This document shows, piece after piece, positions 1-5,654 of a stretch of DNA of 5,654 nt. The stretch comes from Paracoccaceae bacterium (lineage in GTDB: Bacteria; Pseudomonadota; Alphaproteobacteria; Rhodobacterales; Rhodobacteraceae). Numbering within the stretch: the stretch's first letter is position 1; each line of letters opens with the position of its first letter. Location of the stretch: assembly GCA_002400675.1 (NCBI GenBank), contig NVQY01000233.1, forward strand, positions 1 to 5,654, written 5' to 3'. The notes under the pieces are model-generated. The model ran no database searches, had not been told where the DNA came from, and was given only the letters and a program-made list of their open reading frames with translations. The translations under genes were made by a program, and so were the position numbers.

Positions 1-1
1 A

Positions 2-1003
2 TTCAATGCCGAAGAGGGCGACAAGGTTCTCGAAGAGGACATTCCCGATTTCCTCTACACCGCGCTCTATCACGACCTGACCAATGGGGCCGAGGTGGCG
101 AGCATGTCGCCCCGGCTGAGCGCCGCCAGCGCTGCCGCCCCCGATTTCGAGACCGTCAATCTGCCCGAGCAGTTCGCCGACGCCGACGAGGATTGGCTGG
201 ACATCGAGGTCTGGCGGACGCTCCAGCTCTATTCCCCACGGATCACGCCGGGCTATTTCGCCAACGCCGCCGATCTTCAACTGACGCCCGACGGGATCGA
301 AGCGCGCCCGGAAAACCAGCAGATCTACGCGACCCTGTTCAAGCGGACCCTGTTCATGTCGCTGGTCATCATGGGGTCGTGCATCCTGCTCGGTTATCCG
401 GTGGCCTGGTTGCTGGCGAACTTGCCGGCGCGCACGGCGAACCTGCTGATGATCCTGGTGCTACTGCCGTTCTGGACCTCGCTTCTGGTGCGCACGTCAG
501 CCTGGAAAGTGATGCTGCAACAACAGGGCGTGATCAACGACGTGCTGGTCTGGCTGGGCCTCGTGGCGGATGATGCGCGATTAACGATGATCAACAATCA
601 GTTCGGGACGATCGTCGCGATGACGCATATCCTGCTGCCGTTCATGATCCTGCCGATGTATTCGGTGATGCAGACCATCCCCGAGACCTATCTGCGCGCC
701 GCCAAATCGCTGGGCGCGACCAACTGGACCGCGTTCTGGAGGGTGTATTTCCCCCAGTCCATTCCGGGCATCGGCGCGGGGTCGATCCTCGTGTTCATTC
801 TGTCGATCGGCTACTACATCACGCCGGAAATCGTTGGCGGTACCAAAGGTGTCTTTATTTCGAACCGGATTGCCTATCACATATCTAGTTCGCTCAACTG
901 GGGCCTTGCGGCGGCGCTGGGCGCGATATTGCTGGTGGTGGTTTTGCTGCTCTACTGGGCCTACGACAAGATTGTCGGCATTGACAACGTAAAGCTGGGA
1001 TAA
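2..1003 (+). CDS. ABC transporter permease, PotB-like (spermidine/putrescine-type family), 5' end cut by window edge
   Basis: Inner-membrane permease of a binding-protein-dependent ABC importer, expected to pair with the next gene to form the translocation channel. The frame is open from base 2 with no stop, so the GTG at 95 and ATG at 104 are internal and the true start, with the first membrane helix, lies left of the window. The visible part begins with about 115 hydrophilic, acidic residues, interpreted as the large periplasmic insert seen between helices 1 and 2 in this family. About five hydrophobic segments follow (bases ~350-415, 431-493, 599-667, 761-835, 896-964). The cytoplasmic EAA loop that docks on the ATPase is clear at bases ~689-769 (RAAKSLGA, then FPQSIPG). 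Other family-like stretches are LVLLPFWTSLLVRTSAW and QQGVINDVLVWLG. Polyamine is the usual prediction, but opines, amino-acid derivatives or other cationic solutes are possible. Family call firm, substrate unknown. Confidence 0.93.
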   Translation, partial: FNAEEGDKVLEEDIPDFLYTALYHDLTNGAEVASMSPRLSAASAAAPDFETVNLPEQFADADEDWLDIEVWRTLQLYSPRITPGYFANAADLQLTPDGIEARPENQQIYATLFKRTLFMSLVIMGSCILLGYPVAWLLANLPARTANLLMILVLLPFWTSLLVRTSAWKVMLQQQGVINDVLVWLGLVADDARLTMINNQFGTIVAMTHILLPFMILPMYSVMQTIPETYLRAAKSLGATNWTAFWRVYFPQSIPGIGAGSILVFILSIGYYITPEIVGGTKGVFISNRIAYHISSSLNWGLAAALGAILLVVVLLLYWAYDKIVGIDNVKLG

Positions 1004-1008
1004 CGGAT

Positions 1009-2238
1009 ATGGCTGATAAACTAAGCAATGTTGGGGTTCCGGTGTCGTTGCCATTCACGCTGTCGTTGGTCGGGTTGATCGTCGCGGCGGTTGGTATCGT
1101 TGCTGCCCTGTCGGGCGAATCCGGGGTGTCGGAAAACCTGAATATCGTGCTGGCCGGGTCTATTCTGGCCATCGGGTTTGCCTTTGCGCTGGTCTCGTTG
1201 TTTGACACCAGCCGCCCGGCGATGATCGTCAGCGCCCTGCTGGGGGCAATGATCGGCCTGTCGCTGGGAAGTCTGGGTGGCGCGGTCTTTGGCATCCTGT
1301 CAGGGATCATCGCCGCCTATATCGTGTTCTGGGTGCATTACCGGCAATACCGCCGGGGGTTGCCGGCCTATCTGACCTCTAATCAGGTGCTGTGGCATTA
1401 CGGGTTCCGGGTGATCTGTGGCGCGGTATTCGTGTTCCTGATCACGCCGATCCTTGTGGTTATCCCGCTGTCCTTCAACGCGCAGAATTTCTTTACCTTC
1501 ACCCCGGAAATGCTGCGGTTCGACCCGGCGGGTTATTCGCTTAAGCATTATCAGGATTTCTTTACCAACAACGAATGGCAGCGCAGTTTCAAGAACTCGC
1601 TGATCATCGCGCCGATTGCCACGGTGATTTCTGTGTCGCTGGGTACGCTGGCGGCCATCGGCCTTAGCCAAAGCCACGTTCCGGCCCGGCGCGCGATCAT
1701 GGCGATCCTGATTTCACCGATGATCGTGCCGCTGATCATCTCGGCCACCGGCATGTTCTTTTTCTATTCAGATATTGGTAACTGGTTGGAGGGTACGTTG
1801 GGCCTGCCGAAAAATCTGGTGGGGTACATCAAGGTGATTCTGGCGCATGCGGTGCTGGGTATTCCGTTTGTCATCATCACCGTCACGGCCACGCTTGTAG
1901 GCTTTGACCGGTCCCTGACACGGGCGGCGGCCAATATGGGGGCCAACCCGGTGACGACGTTCTTCAAGGTGCAAATGCCACTGATCATGCCCGGCGTGAT
2001 TTCAGGCGCGCTGTTTGCCTTTATCACCTCGTTCGACGAAGTGGTGGTGGTGCTGTTTGTCGGCTCCGCCAGTCAGAAAACCCTGCCATGGCAGATGTTT
2101 ATCGGCTTGCGCGAACAGATTTCGCCAACCATTCTGGCGGTGGCAACCATCCTTGTGGTGATCTCGATTGCCTTGCTGACGGTGGTCGAACTGCTGCGTC
2201 GCCGGTCCGAGCGGTTGCGTGGCCTTAGCCCCGGCTGA
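1009..2238 (+). CDS. ABC transporter permease, PotC-like, with four-segment N-terminal extension
   Basis: Second inner-membrane permease of the same importer. Its ATG lies 5 bp after the stop of the first permease, with a modest GGGA ribosome site 8 bp upstream, so the two are co-transcribed and probably translationally coupled. The conserved core spans residues ~125-409, with six hydrophobic segments (~133-155, 195-219, 229-252, 274-296, 328-350, 372-392). The EAA loop is at ~302-329 (LTRAAANMGA, then MPLIMPG). The motif SFDEVVVVLF (341-350) and the C-terminal LLRRRSERLRGLSPG are typical of PotC/PotI-like permeases. PotC is usually about 260-280 residues; this protein has 409. The excess is residues 1-~120, with hydrophobic segments at ~13-34, 45-64, 70-90 and 92-109. 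I recall similar long forms in roseobacters but cannot verify that here. The coupling to the upstream stop and the continuous open frame favour the start at 1009 over internal starts. Substrate unknown; polyamine-like is a family-level guess. Confidence 0.93.
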   Translation: MADKLSNVGVPVSLPFTLSLVGLIVAAVGIVAALSGESGVSENLNIVLAGSILAIGFAFALVSLFDTSRPAMIVSALLGAMIGLSLGSLGGAVFGILSGIIAAYIVFWVHYRQYRRGLPAYLTSNQVLWHYGFRVICGAVFVFLITPILVVIPLSFNAQNFFTFTPEMLRFDPAGYSLKHYQDFFTNNEWQRSFKNSLIIAPIATVISVSLGTLAAIGLSQSHVPARRAIMAILISPMIVPLIISATGMFFFYSDIGNWLEGTLGLPKNLVGYIKVILAHAVLGIPFVIITVTATLVGFDRSLTRAAANMGANPVTTFFKVQMPLIMPGVISGALFAFITSFDEVVVVLFVGSASQKTLPWQMFIGLREQISPTILAVATILVVISIALLTVVELLRRRSERLRGLSPG

Positions 2239-2293
2239 TACAATTAACCTAAAGGCGGATCGCCAATAACCCCCGAAAGAGCGAGGTCTACCC

Positions 2294-2815
2294 ATGACAT
2301 TCGTCGAGGCGATCAAATCCTGCATGTCCAAATATGCCCGGTTTTCCGGTCGGGCCAGCCGGTCTGAATACTGGTGGTTTGTCCTGTTCATCGTTCTGAC
2401 GTCCACGGTTCTTGGCATCATCGACAACAATATTTTTGGCGTTGATCCCGTGACCCAGACATCCAACGGCGTGTTTGGTCCACTGTTCAGTCTGGTGACC
2501 CTGTTGCCGGTGTTGTCGGTGGGATGGAGGCGTATGCATGATTCGGGCAGGCCGGGGTGGTATCTGTTGCTGCCGATGCTGGTGACCTTGTCGACCTTTT
2601 TCTTCCTGATGATTGGCGTGATGAGCTTTGCCACCTTGCAAAATATCGGTGCCGACCCGGAAATGCTGCGTGGCCCTGCAGAGTTTCTTGGGCTGACCGG
2701 AATGGTGACGGCGGTGATCCTGCAACTGGCTCTGGTCGTCCTGTTGTTGTGGTGGCTTACCCGCCCGTCCGATGCCGGTATCAACGCCTTTGGCCCACCC
2801 CCAACGACCGGCTGA
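2294..2815 (+). CDS. DUF805 family inner-membrane protein (YhaH-like)
   Basis: A 173-residue membrane protein of the DUF805 family, whose biochemical role is not established. The N-terminal signature is clear: KYARFSGRASRSEYWWF (residues 13-29) matches the family's F/Y-x-GRASRxEYWxF start. The second hallmark, WRRMHDSGRPGWY (78-90), corresponds to the RRLHDxGRSGWW-type loop, and the C-terminal NAFGPPP resembles the usual N-x-FGPxP ending. Hydrophobic segments lie at ~26-45, 60-77, 88-111 and 137-155, so about four membrane spans. The region 112-136 is longer and more polar than in the shortest family members. A GAGG ribosome site at 2283-2286 lies 7 bp before the ATG. The gene starts 55 bp after the permease stop with no convincing terminator between, so read-through from the transporter operon is possible. 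It may be co-transcribed with the secreted gene 38 bp downstream. Confidence 0.92.
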   Translation: MTFVEAIKSCMSKYARFSGRASRSEYWWFVLFIVLTSTVLGIIDNNIFGVDPVTQTSNGVFGPLFSLVTLLPVLSVGWRRMHDSGRPGWYLLLPMLVTLSTFFFLMIGVMSFATLQNIGADPEMLRGPAEFLGLTGMVTAVILQLALVVLLLWWLTRPSDAGINAFGPPPTTG

Positions 2816-2841
2816 TCGCGGCCATTTTTCCCGACTTTCCC

Positions 2842-2848
2842 AAGGAGG
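2842..2848 (+). promoter_or_regulatory. Strong Shine-Dalgarno (AAGGAGG) fixing the start of the LprI-like gene
   Basis: AAGGAGG is a near-perfect anti-16S match, 5 bp before the ATG at 2854. It decides the start of the downstream gene: the same frame is open back to 2557, inside the DUF805 gene, but that upstream stretch reads as an out-of-frame shadow, whereas translation from 2854 begins at once with a signal peptide. A TTG at 2851 is in frame but less well spaced. Confidence 0.85.
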
Positions 2849-2853
2849 TTTTG

Positions 2854-3252
2854 ATGAGTATTTTGCGTATCCCCCTGACAGCCGGTCTGTTTCTTGCCCT
2901 TCCCCTTGCTGCCCTCGCTGACCCACAATCCGAATGCAGCGTTGACGCCACCAGCCAGATCGAAATCGGCACCTGTCTGGAAACAGCAGCGCGTCTGGCC
3001 GATGCCACCGTGCAATCTGCGCTGGAATTTGCCCTGCAATCCGCGCAGGAACTGGACGACGTGACCGGGCGCAAATCCAGCGTGCCCGCCCTCACCACCG
3101 CACAGGCCGGGTGGGAGGCATATCGCACCGCCCATTGTGACTTTGTCGGCACCACCTATGGCGGAGGGTCGGGCACCGGCATCGCCATCCAGTCCTGCCG
3201 TATTGCGCTGGCGCGCGCACGTGCCGATGATCTGATGCGGTATGTGCAATAG
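2854..3252 (+). CDS. Secreted LprI-like / DUF1311 family protein
   Basis: A 132-residue exported protein. Residues 1-22 form a signal peptide (R5, hydrophobic core from L8, cleavage likely after ALA22 before DPQ), so the mature protein should be periplasmic. The mature part fits the DUF1311/lysozyme-inhibitor-LprI pattern: an early cysteine (C28), a Q-x-E-x(3)-C unit (Q35, E37, C41), a helical middle, Q84-x-x-W87-x-x-YR (90-91)-x-x-C95, a glycine-rich GGGSG (103-107) and a final cysteine C115 followed by an arginine-rich helix. The four cysteines suggest two disulfides. Some members of this family inhibit lysozyme; whether this one does is unknown, since the family is broad and mostly uncharacterised. 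It follows the DUF805 gene by 38 bp on the same strand and converges on a murein transglycosylase with a 3-bp gap. An inhibitor role toward that or any host enzyme would be speculation. Confidence 0.82.
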   Translation: MSILRIPLTAGLFLALPLAALADPQSECSVDATSQIEIGTCLETAARLADATVQSALEFALQSAQELDDVTGRKSSVPALTTAQAGWEAYRTAHCDFVGTTYGGGSGTGIAIQSCRIALARARADDLMRYVQ

Positions 3253-3255
3253 CGG

Positions 3256-4521
3256 TTAGCGTAGCCGTTTCAGCAGCCCCAGCGACGCGTACCCGTCCGG
3301 CACCAACCCGCTCGCCACTTGATAGGCACGCACGGCGGCAATCGTCAGCGGCCCGATCTTGGCGTCGATCTTTACCGTGTCGAAACCGGCGCGGGTCAGG
3401 CGTTGTTGCAACTCGATCCTTTCGTCGTAGCTAAGCGCGCGGTCGGTGCGCGGCCACGGCCCGTGAATGGGGGCACCACCGGCGATCCGGTCGGCCAAGT
3501 GGCCCACGCCGATGACATAAGCGTCTGCCGTGTTGTAGGTCTCAAGAACCGCGAAATTGTCAAAGATCATGAACGCCGGCCCCTTGGCCCCTGCCGGCAA
3601 CAGGATCGACGCGCCACCATGGTCAGGCACCGCTTTGCCGTTCAGGTCGCGCACGCCGATCCCGGCCCATTTGGCTGGCGGTTTGGTGATTGTCCGGTTG
3701 GCCAGAAGGTAGTTGAACCCGTCTGGCAAGGTCACCTCGACGCCCCAAGGCTGTCCTGTCACCCAGCCGTTTGCCTTGAGATACGCGGCGGTCGAGGCCA
3801 GCGCATCGCCGGGGTCATCCGACCAGATATCGCGCCGCCCGTCGCCGTTGAAATCCACCGCATAATCGCGAAACGAGGTGGGCATGAATTGGGTGTGTCC
3901 CATGGCCCCGGCCCAGCTACCGGTCAGATTGGCGGGCGTTGTGTCGCCGCTTTGCAGGATGTTCAGCGCGGTAATCAGCTGTTCCTCAAAGAATTCCCCG
4001 CGTCGCGCGTCAAAGGCAAGCGAGGCCATTGCGTCGATCACAGGGGTCTTGCCGCGAAAGGTGCCATAGGCGCTTTCTAATCCCCAGATAGCTACAACTA
4101 TCTGTTTTTCCACGCCATATTTGCGCTCGATCTTGTCCAGATCACGTTGTTGCGCCTTTAGGGCGGCCTTGCCATTGGCGATGCGCAGATCGGACACGGC
4201 GGTTTCCAGATAGTCCCAGATCGTCTTGGTGAATTCCGACTGATTGCGGTCGCGCCGCACCACGTCGGCGTTGTAGCGCAGCCCATGCAAGGCCTGATCC
4301 AACACCGATGGTTTGATGCCCCTGGCAATCGCACGGGGCCGGAACGCGGTCAGCCAGGCGTCGAAATTTGTGACGTCAGCCGAGGCCGGGATTGGGTCCA
4401 TTACAGGCGTGTCAGCCGGGCGCATCACCGGGCGGGGCGACTGAAGAACCTCTGTCGGGCCGGCCATCAACGCCGTTGCCAGAAACCCGAATACAACCGC
4501 CACACCGCCTGAAACGCGCAT
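3256..4521 (-). CDS. Lytic murein transglycosylase, MltB family, with C-terminal peptidoglycan-binding domain
   Basis: A 421-residue enzyme predicted to cleave the MurNAc-GlcNAc glycosidic bond of peptidoglycan to a 1,6-anhydromuramyl product in the periplasm. Residues 1-21 look like a signal peptide (R2, hydrophobic 5-20, ending LMAG); there is no lipobox cysteine, unlike E. coli MltB, so a soluble periplasmic form is likely. The catalytic SLT_2-type domain covers ~52-350: WGLESAYGTFRG carries the catalytic glutamate at E149, and AGAMGHTQFMPTSF (204-217) is the family's second hallmark. DFNGDGRRDIWSD (223-235) matches the position of the EF-hand-like calcium loop described in E. coli Slt35. 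A PG_binding_1 domain occupies ~364-421 (ELQQRLTRAGF, then IGPLTIAAVRAYQ). The ATG at 4521 has GGGA 9 bp upstream and starts directly with the signal peptide. It lies 65 bp downstream of the regulator gene on the same strand. All key residues seen are intact. Confidence 0.96.
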   Translation of the reverse strand: MRVSGGVAVVFGFLATALMAGPTEVLQSPRPVMRPADTPVMDPIPASADVTNFDAWLTAFRPRAIARGIKPSVLDQALHGLRYNADVVRRDRNQSEFTKTIWDYLETAVSDLRIANGKAALKAQQRDLDKIERKYGVEKQIVVAIWGLESAYGTFRGKTPVIDAMASLAFDARRGEFFEEQLITALNILQSGDTTPANLTGSWAGAMGHTQFMPTSFRDYAVDFNGDGRRDIWSDDPGDALASTAAYLKANGWVTGQPWGVEVTLPDGFNYLLANRTITKPPAKWAGIGVRDLNGKAVPDHGGASILLPAGAKGPAFMIFDNFAVLETYNTADAYVIGVGHLADRIAGGAPIHGPWPRTDRALSYDERIELQQRLTRAGFDTVKIDAKIGPLTIAAVRAYQVASGLVPDGYASLGLLKRLR

Positions 4522-4586
4522 TTTTTATCATCCCGATTGCCTGCCTGTGGCCAAGTCTAACGCCAATGGGCGCGTGGCAACAGTCG

Positions 4587-5306
4587 TCAGTCGTCCGGGG
4601 GGCGGGTCTTTGCCATGCGGGCGGTATCCCGCTTGATCCGGGCCAAGGCGTCGCGCAGCATCGGCACGCGGGCGGGGCGGAAACTTTGGTCGGTGATGGT
4701 CATAGATTGCATCCTGTCCAGCCGGAACACCCTGAAATCACGGCGTAAATGGCACCATGACAGCAGGACGGTGGACTGATCCATATAGAATATCCCCAAG
4801 GGATTCACCCGGCGTTGGCTGGCCGCGTCATGGGCATCCTTATAGGCAAATTCAATCGCAACTTCGTCCCGTGTGGCCTTTCGCAATGCGGCGACCGGGA
4901 TGGTCGGCGGGTTGGGTCGGTGGAACCGCTTGGCCGACAATACCGCATGTTTCAACCGCTGCGATTGGCTCGGCGGCAGACGTCCCTGTAGCTTGCGCAA
5001 GGCCCGCCCGGCGGCTTGGACAAGATCGGGATCACCGATTTGTTCCACCTCGCGCAGGCCCAGAACCAGCGCTTCTAACTCGTCATTGTCGAACCCCATG
5101 GGCGGCAGGGCGGCGTCTTCGATCAGGGTGAAACCAAAGCCCGCCGCGCCATCGATCACCGCGCCAAGGCCGCGCAACGTGTTGATATCACGGTGGATTG
5201 TGCGTGCAGATACGCCCATATCGCGCGCCAACGCCCCGGCCGTGTGGGGTGGGGTGCCATTGCGCAGGGCTTGCATAAGCTGAAACAGGCGATTGGTACG
5301 GGTCAT
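4587..5306 (-). CDS. YafY-type HTH-WYL transcriptional regulator
   Basis: A 239-residue DNA-binding regulator. The N-terminal winged HTH (DeoR/HTH_11-like) covers residues ~4-60; TAGALARDMGVSARTIHRDI (22-41) is the helix-turn-helix, with the recognition helix SARTIHRDINTL, and a short wing GAAGFGF follows. The C-terminal WYL domain, a probable ligand-sensing module, lies at ~138-207. It includes VLLSWCHLRRDFRVFRLDRM (180-199), matching the conserved R-x-FRLDR core. The W-Y-L tripeptide itself is replaced by TVL (179-181), a variation I recall in proteobacterial YafY proteins. The ATG at 5306 has only a weak AGG-type ribosome site about 9 bp upstream. The gene is divergent from a GST-fold gene, and the 25-bp inverted repeat between them starts 17 bp before this ATG, so autoregulation plus control of the neighbour is likely (inferred). 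The ligand is unknown. Confidence 0.92.
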   Translation of the reverse strand: MTRTNRLFQLMQALRNGTPPHTAGALARDMGVSARTIHRDINTLRGLGAVIDGAAGFGFTLIEDAALPPMGFDNDELEALVLGLREVEQIGDPDLVQAAGRALRKLQGRLPPSQSQRLKHAVLSAKRFHRPNPPTIPVAALRKATRDEVAIEFAYKDAHDAASQRRVNPLGIFYMDQSTVLLSWCHLRRDFRVFRLDRMQSMTITDQSFRPARVPMLRDALARIKRDTARMAKTRPPDD

Positions 5307-5323
5307 ATCGCATTGAACCTAAC

Positions 5324-5348
5324 CCTAATGACAGAAACTGTCATCAGG
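5324..5348. promoter_or_regulatory. Inverted repeat, probable operator of the YafY-type regulator
   Basis: The core ATGACAG-AAA-CTGTCAT (5328-5344) is a perfect 7-bp inverted repeat around a 3-bp centre. Extending outward the arms read CCTAATGACAG (5324-5334) and CTGTCATCAGG (5338-5348), pairing at 10 of 11 positions. It lies in the 88-bp gap between two divergent genes, 17 bp from the regulator start and 46 bp from the GST start. This placement and dyad symmetry are what a dimeric HTH regulator binding its own control region would use. It is not followed by a T-run and sits upstream of both genes, so a terminator role is unlikely. No clear -35/-10 pair could be assigned to either gene. Binding by the adjacent regulator is inferred. 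Confidence 0.7.
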
Positions 5349-5394
5349 AACGGGTAGCAATCAGGCAGGACATAACAAAAAGGATTCGTCCCCA

Positions 5395-5654
5395 ATGCTG
5401 ACCCTCCTCACATTCTCTAAGGGCTTTGGCCTGTTCAGCCTTTCCCCGTTTTGCGTCAAAGCGGCCTACCTGTTGCAAGCCTCGGGCCAGAAATGGCGGC
5501 GCGAGGATCTGATTGAACCCAGCGCGATGCCGCATCGAAAACTGCCGGTTCTGCGCACGGATGACGGGTTGATCGGTGATAGCGAGGCGATCCGAGGCTG
5601 GCTGGAATCCAAGGGCGCGGATTTTGATCCGGGCCTGAGTGATCTGCAAAAGGC
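5395..5654 (+). CDS. Glutathione S-transferase-fold protein, N-terminal domain, 3' end cut by window edge
   Basis: The first 86 codons of a gene that runs off the right edge. They fit a thioredoxin-fold GST N-terminal domain: a beta strand at residues ~2-6, then SLSPFC (15-20), where S17 or C20 could be the thiol-activating residue of the first helix. A helix follows (VKAAYLLQASG). The conserved cis-proline motif is KLPVL (49-53, P51), and the gamma-glutamyl-binding signature is DSEAI (62-66), followed by helix 3 (RGWLESKG). The SPFC-containing start resembles the metaxin-like GST_N group more than classical cytosolic GSTs; the substrate cannot be told. The ATG at 5395 has AAGGA about 11 bp upstream, a somewhat long spacing. 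The GST C-terminal helical domain would lie outside the window. The gene is divergent from the YafY-type regulator and downstream of the shared inverted repeat, so it is probably that regulator's target. Confidence 0.87.
   Translation, partial: MLTLLTFSKGFGLFSLSPFCVKAAYLLQASGQKWRREDLIEPSAMPHRKLPVLRTDDGLIGDSEAIRGWLESKGADFDPGLSDLQK

Noticed and set aside
95..97. GTG as the start of the first permease.
   Set aside because: The frame stays open to base 2 and the family needs a first membrane helix before the hydrophilic segment, so this codon is internal.
2254..2264. Short inverted repeat GGCG-GAT-CGCC after the second permease, considered as a terminator of the transporter operon.
   Set aside because: A 4-bp stem with a 3-base loop and no downstream T-tract; within chance for GC-rich DNA.
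2557..2853. Upstream part of the long plus-strand open frame that ends at 3252, as an N-terminal extension of the LprI-like protein.
   Set aside because: It overlaps the DUF805 gene out of frame, gives low-complexity non-family sequence, and the strong ribosome site plus signal peptide put the start at 2854.
2002..3249. Long minus-strand open frame of 415 codons opposite the permease, DUF805 and LprI-like genes.
   Set aside because: It lies antisense to three convincing genes, shows no recognisable domain and has a composition typical of antisense reading of GC-rich coding DNA.
3319..4080. Plus-strand open frame of 253 codons opposite the transglycosylase.
   Set aside because: The minus strand carries an intact catalytic domain with all family motifs; the plus-strand translation has no domain features.
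4561..4572. Small hairpin CGCC-AATG-GGCG between the regulator and transglycosylase genes, considered as a terminator.
   Set aside because: The stem is only 4 bp and no T-run follows in the transcribed direction.
4554..4580. Possible promoter for the transglycosylase gene on the minus strand: TTGCCA (4580-4575) and TAGACT (4559-4554).
   Set aside because: The -35-like box matches the consensus at 5 of 6 positions, but the spacer is only 15 bp and the -10 matches 4 of 6. It is plausible given the 65-bp gap after the regulator, but too weak to list as a feature without transcript data.
5344..5649. Minus-strand open frame at the right edge.
   Set aside because: It is antisense to the GST-fold gene, whose SPFC, LPVL and DSEAI motifs are convincing in the plus frame.

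Overview
The window looks like a chromosomal fragment from an alphaproteobacterium, most likely a marine Rhodobacteraceae (Roseobacter-type). The grounds are GC-rich coding sequence, tight gene packing, and the protein types: an extended PotB/PotC-like permease pair, an MltB-type transglycosylase with a C-terminal peptidoglycan-binding domain, and a YafY/WYL regulator divergent from a GST-fold gene. This lineage assignment rests on protein recognition only; there is no rRNA or other marker here.

Layout: (1) 2-2238, plus strand: two consecutive inner-membrane permeases of a spermidine/putrescine-type ABC importer. The first is cut by the left edge. The ATPase and the binding protein are not visible and probably lie upstream. 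(2) 2294-3252, plus strand: a small DUF805 membrane protein, then 38 bp later a secreted cysteine-containing protein of the LprI/DUF1311 type. (3) 3256-4521, minus strand: an MltB-family lytic murein transglycosylase, convergent with the LprI-like gene with only 3 bp between stop codons. (4) 4587-5306, minus strand: a YafY-type HTH-WYL regulator. (5) 5395 to the right edge, plus strand: the N-terminal part of a GST-fold protein, divergent from the regulator across an 88-bp gap that holds a strong inverted repeat, the probable operator.

Functionally there are three unrelated blocks: solute import (the two permeases would form the channel heterodimer), envelope functions (DUF805, LprI-like, transglycosylase), and a regulator/GST pair probably controlled through one shared operator. 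All intergenic gaps are under 100 bp. I see no RNA genes, mobile elements, CRISPR arrays, frameshifted genes or convincing intrinsic terminators. Nothing in the window looks like a new defence or mobile system. The most informative non-coding signal is the palindrome at 5324-5348, and the most unusual protein architecture is the four-segment N-terminal extension on the second permease.
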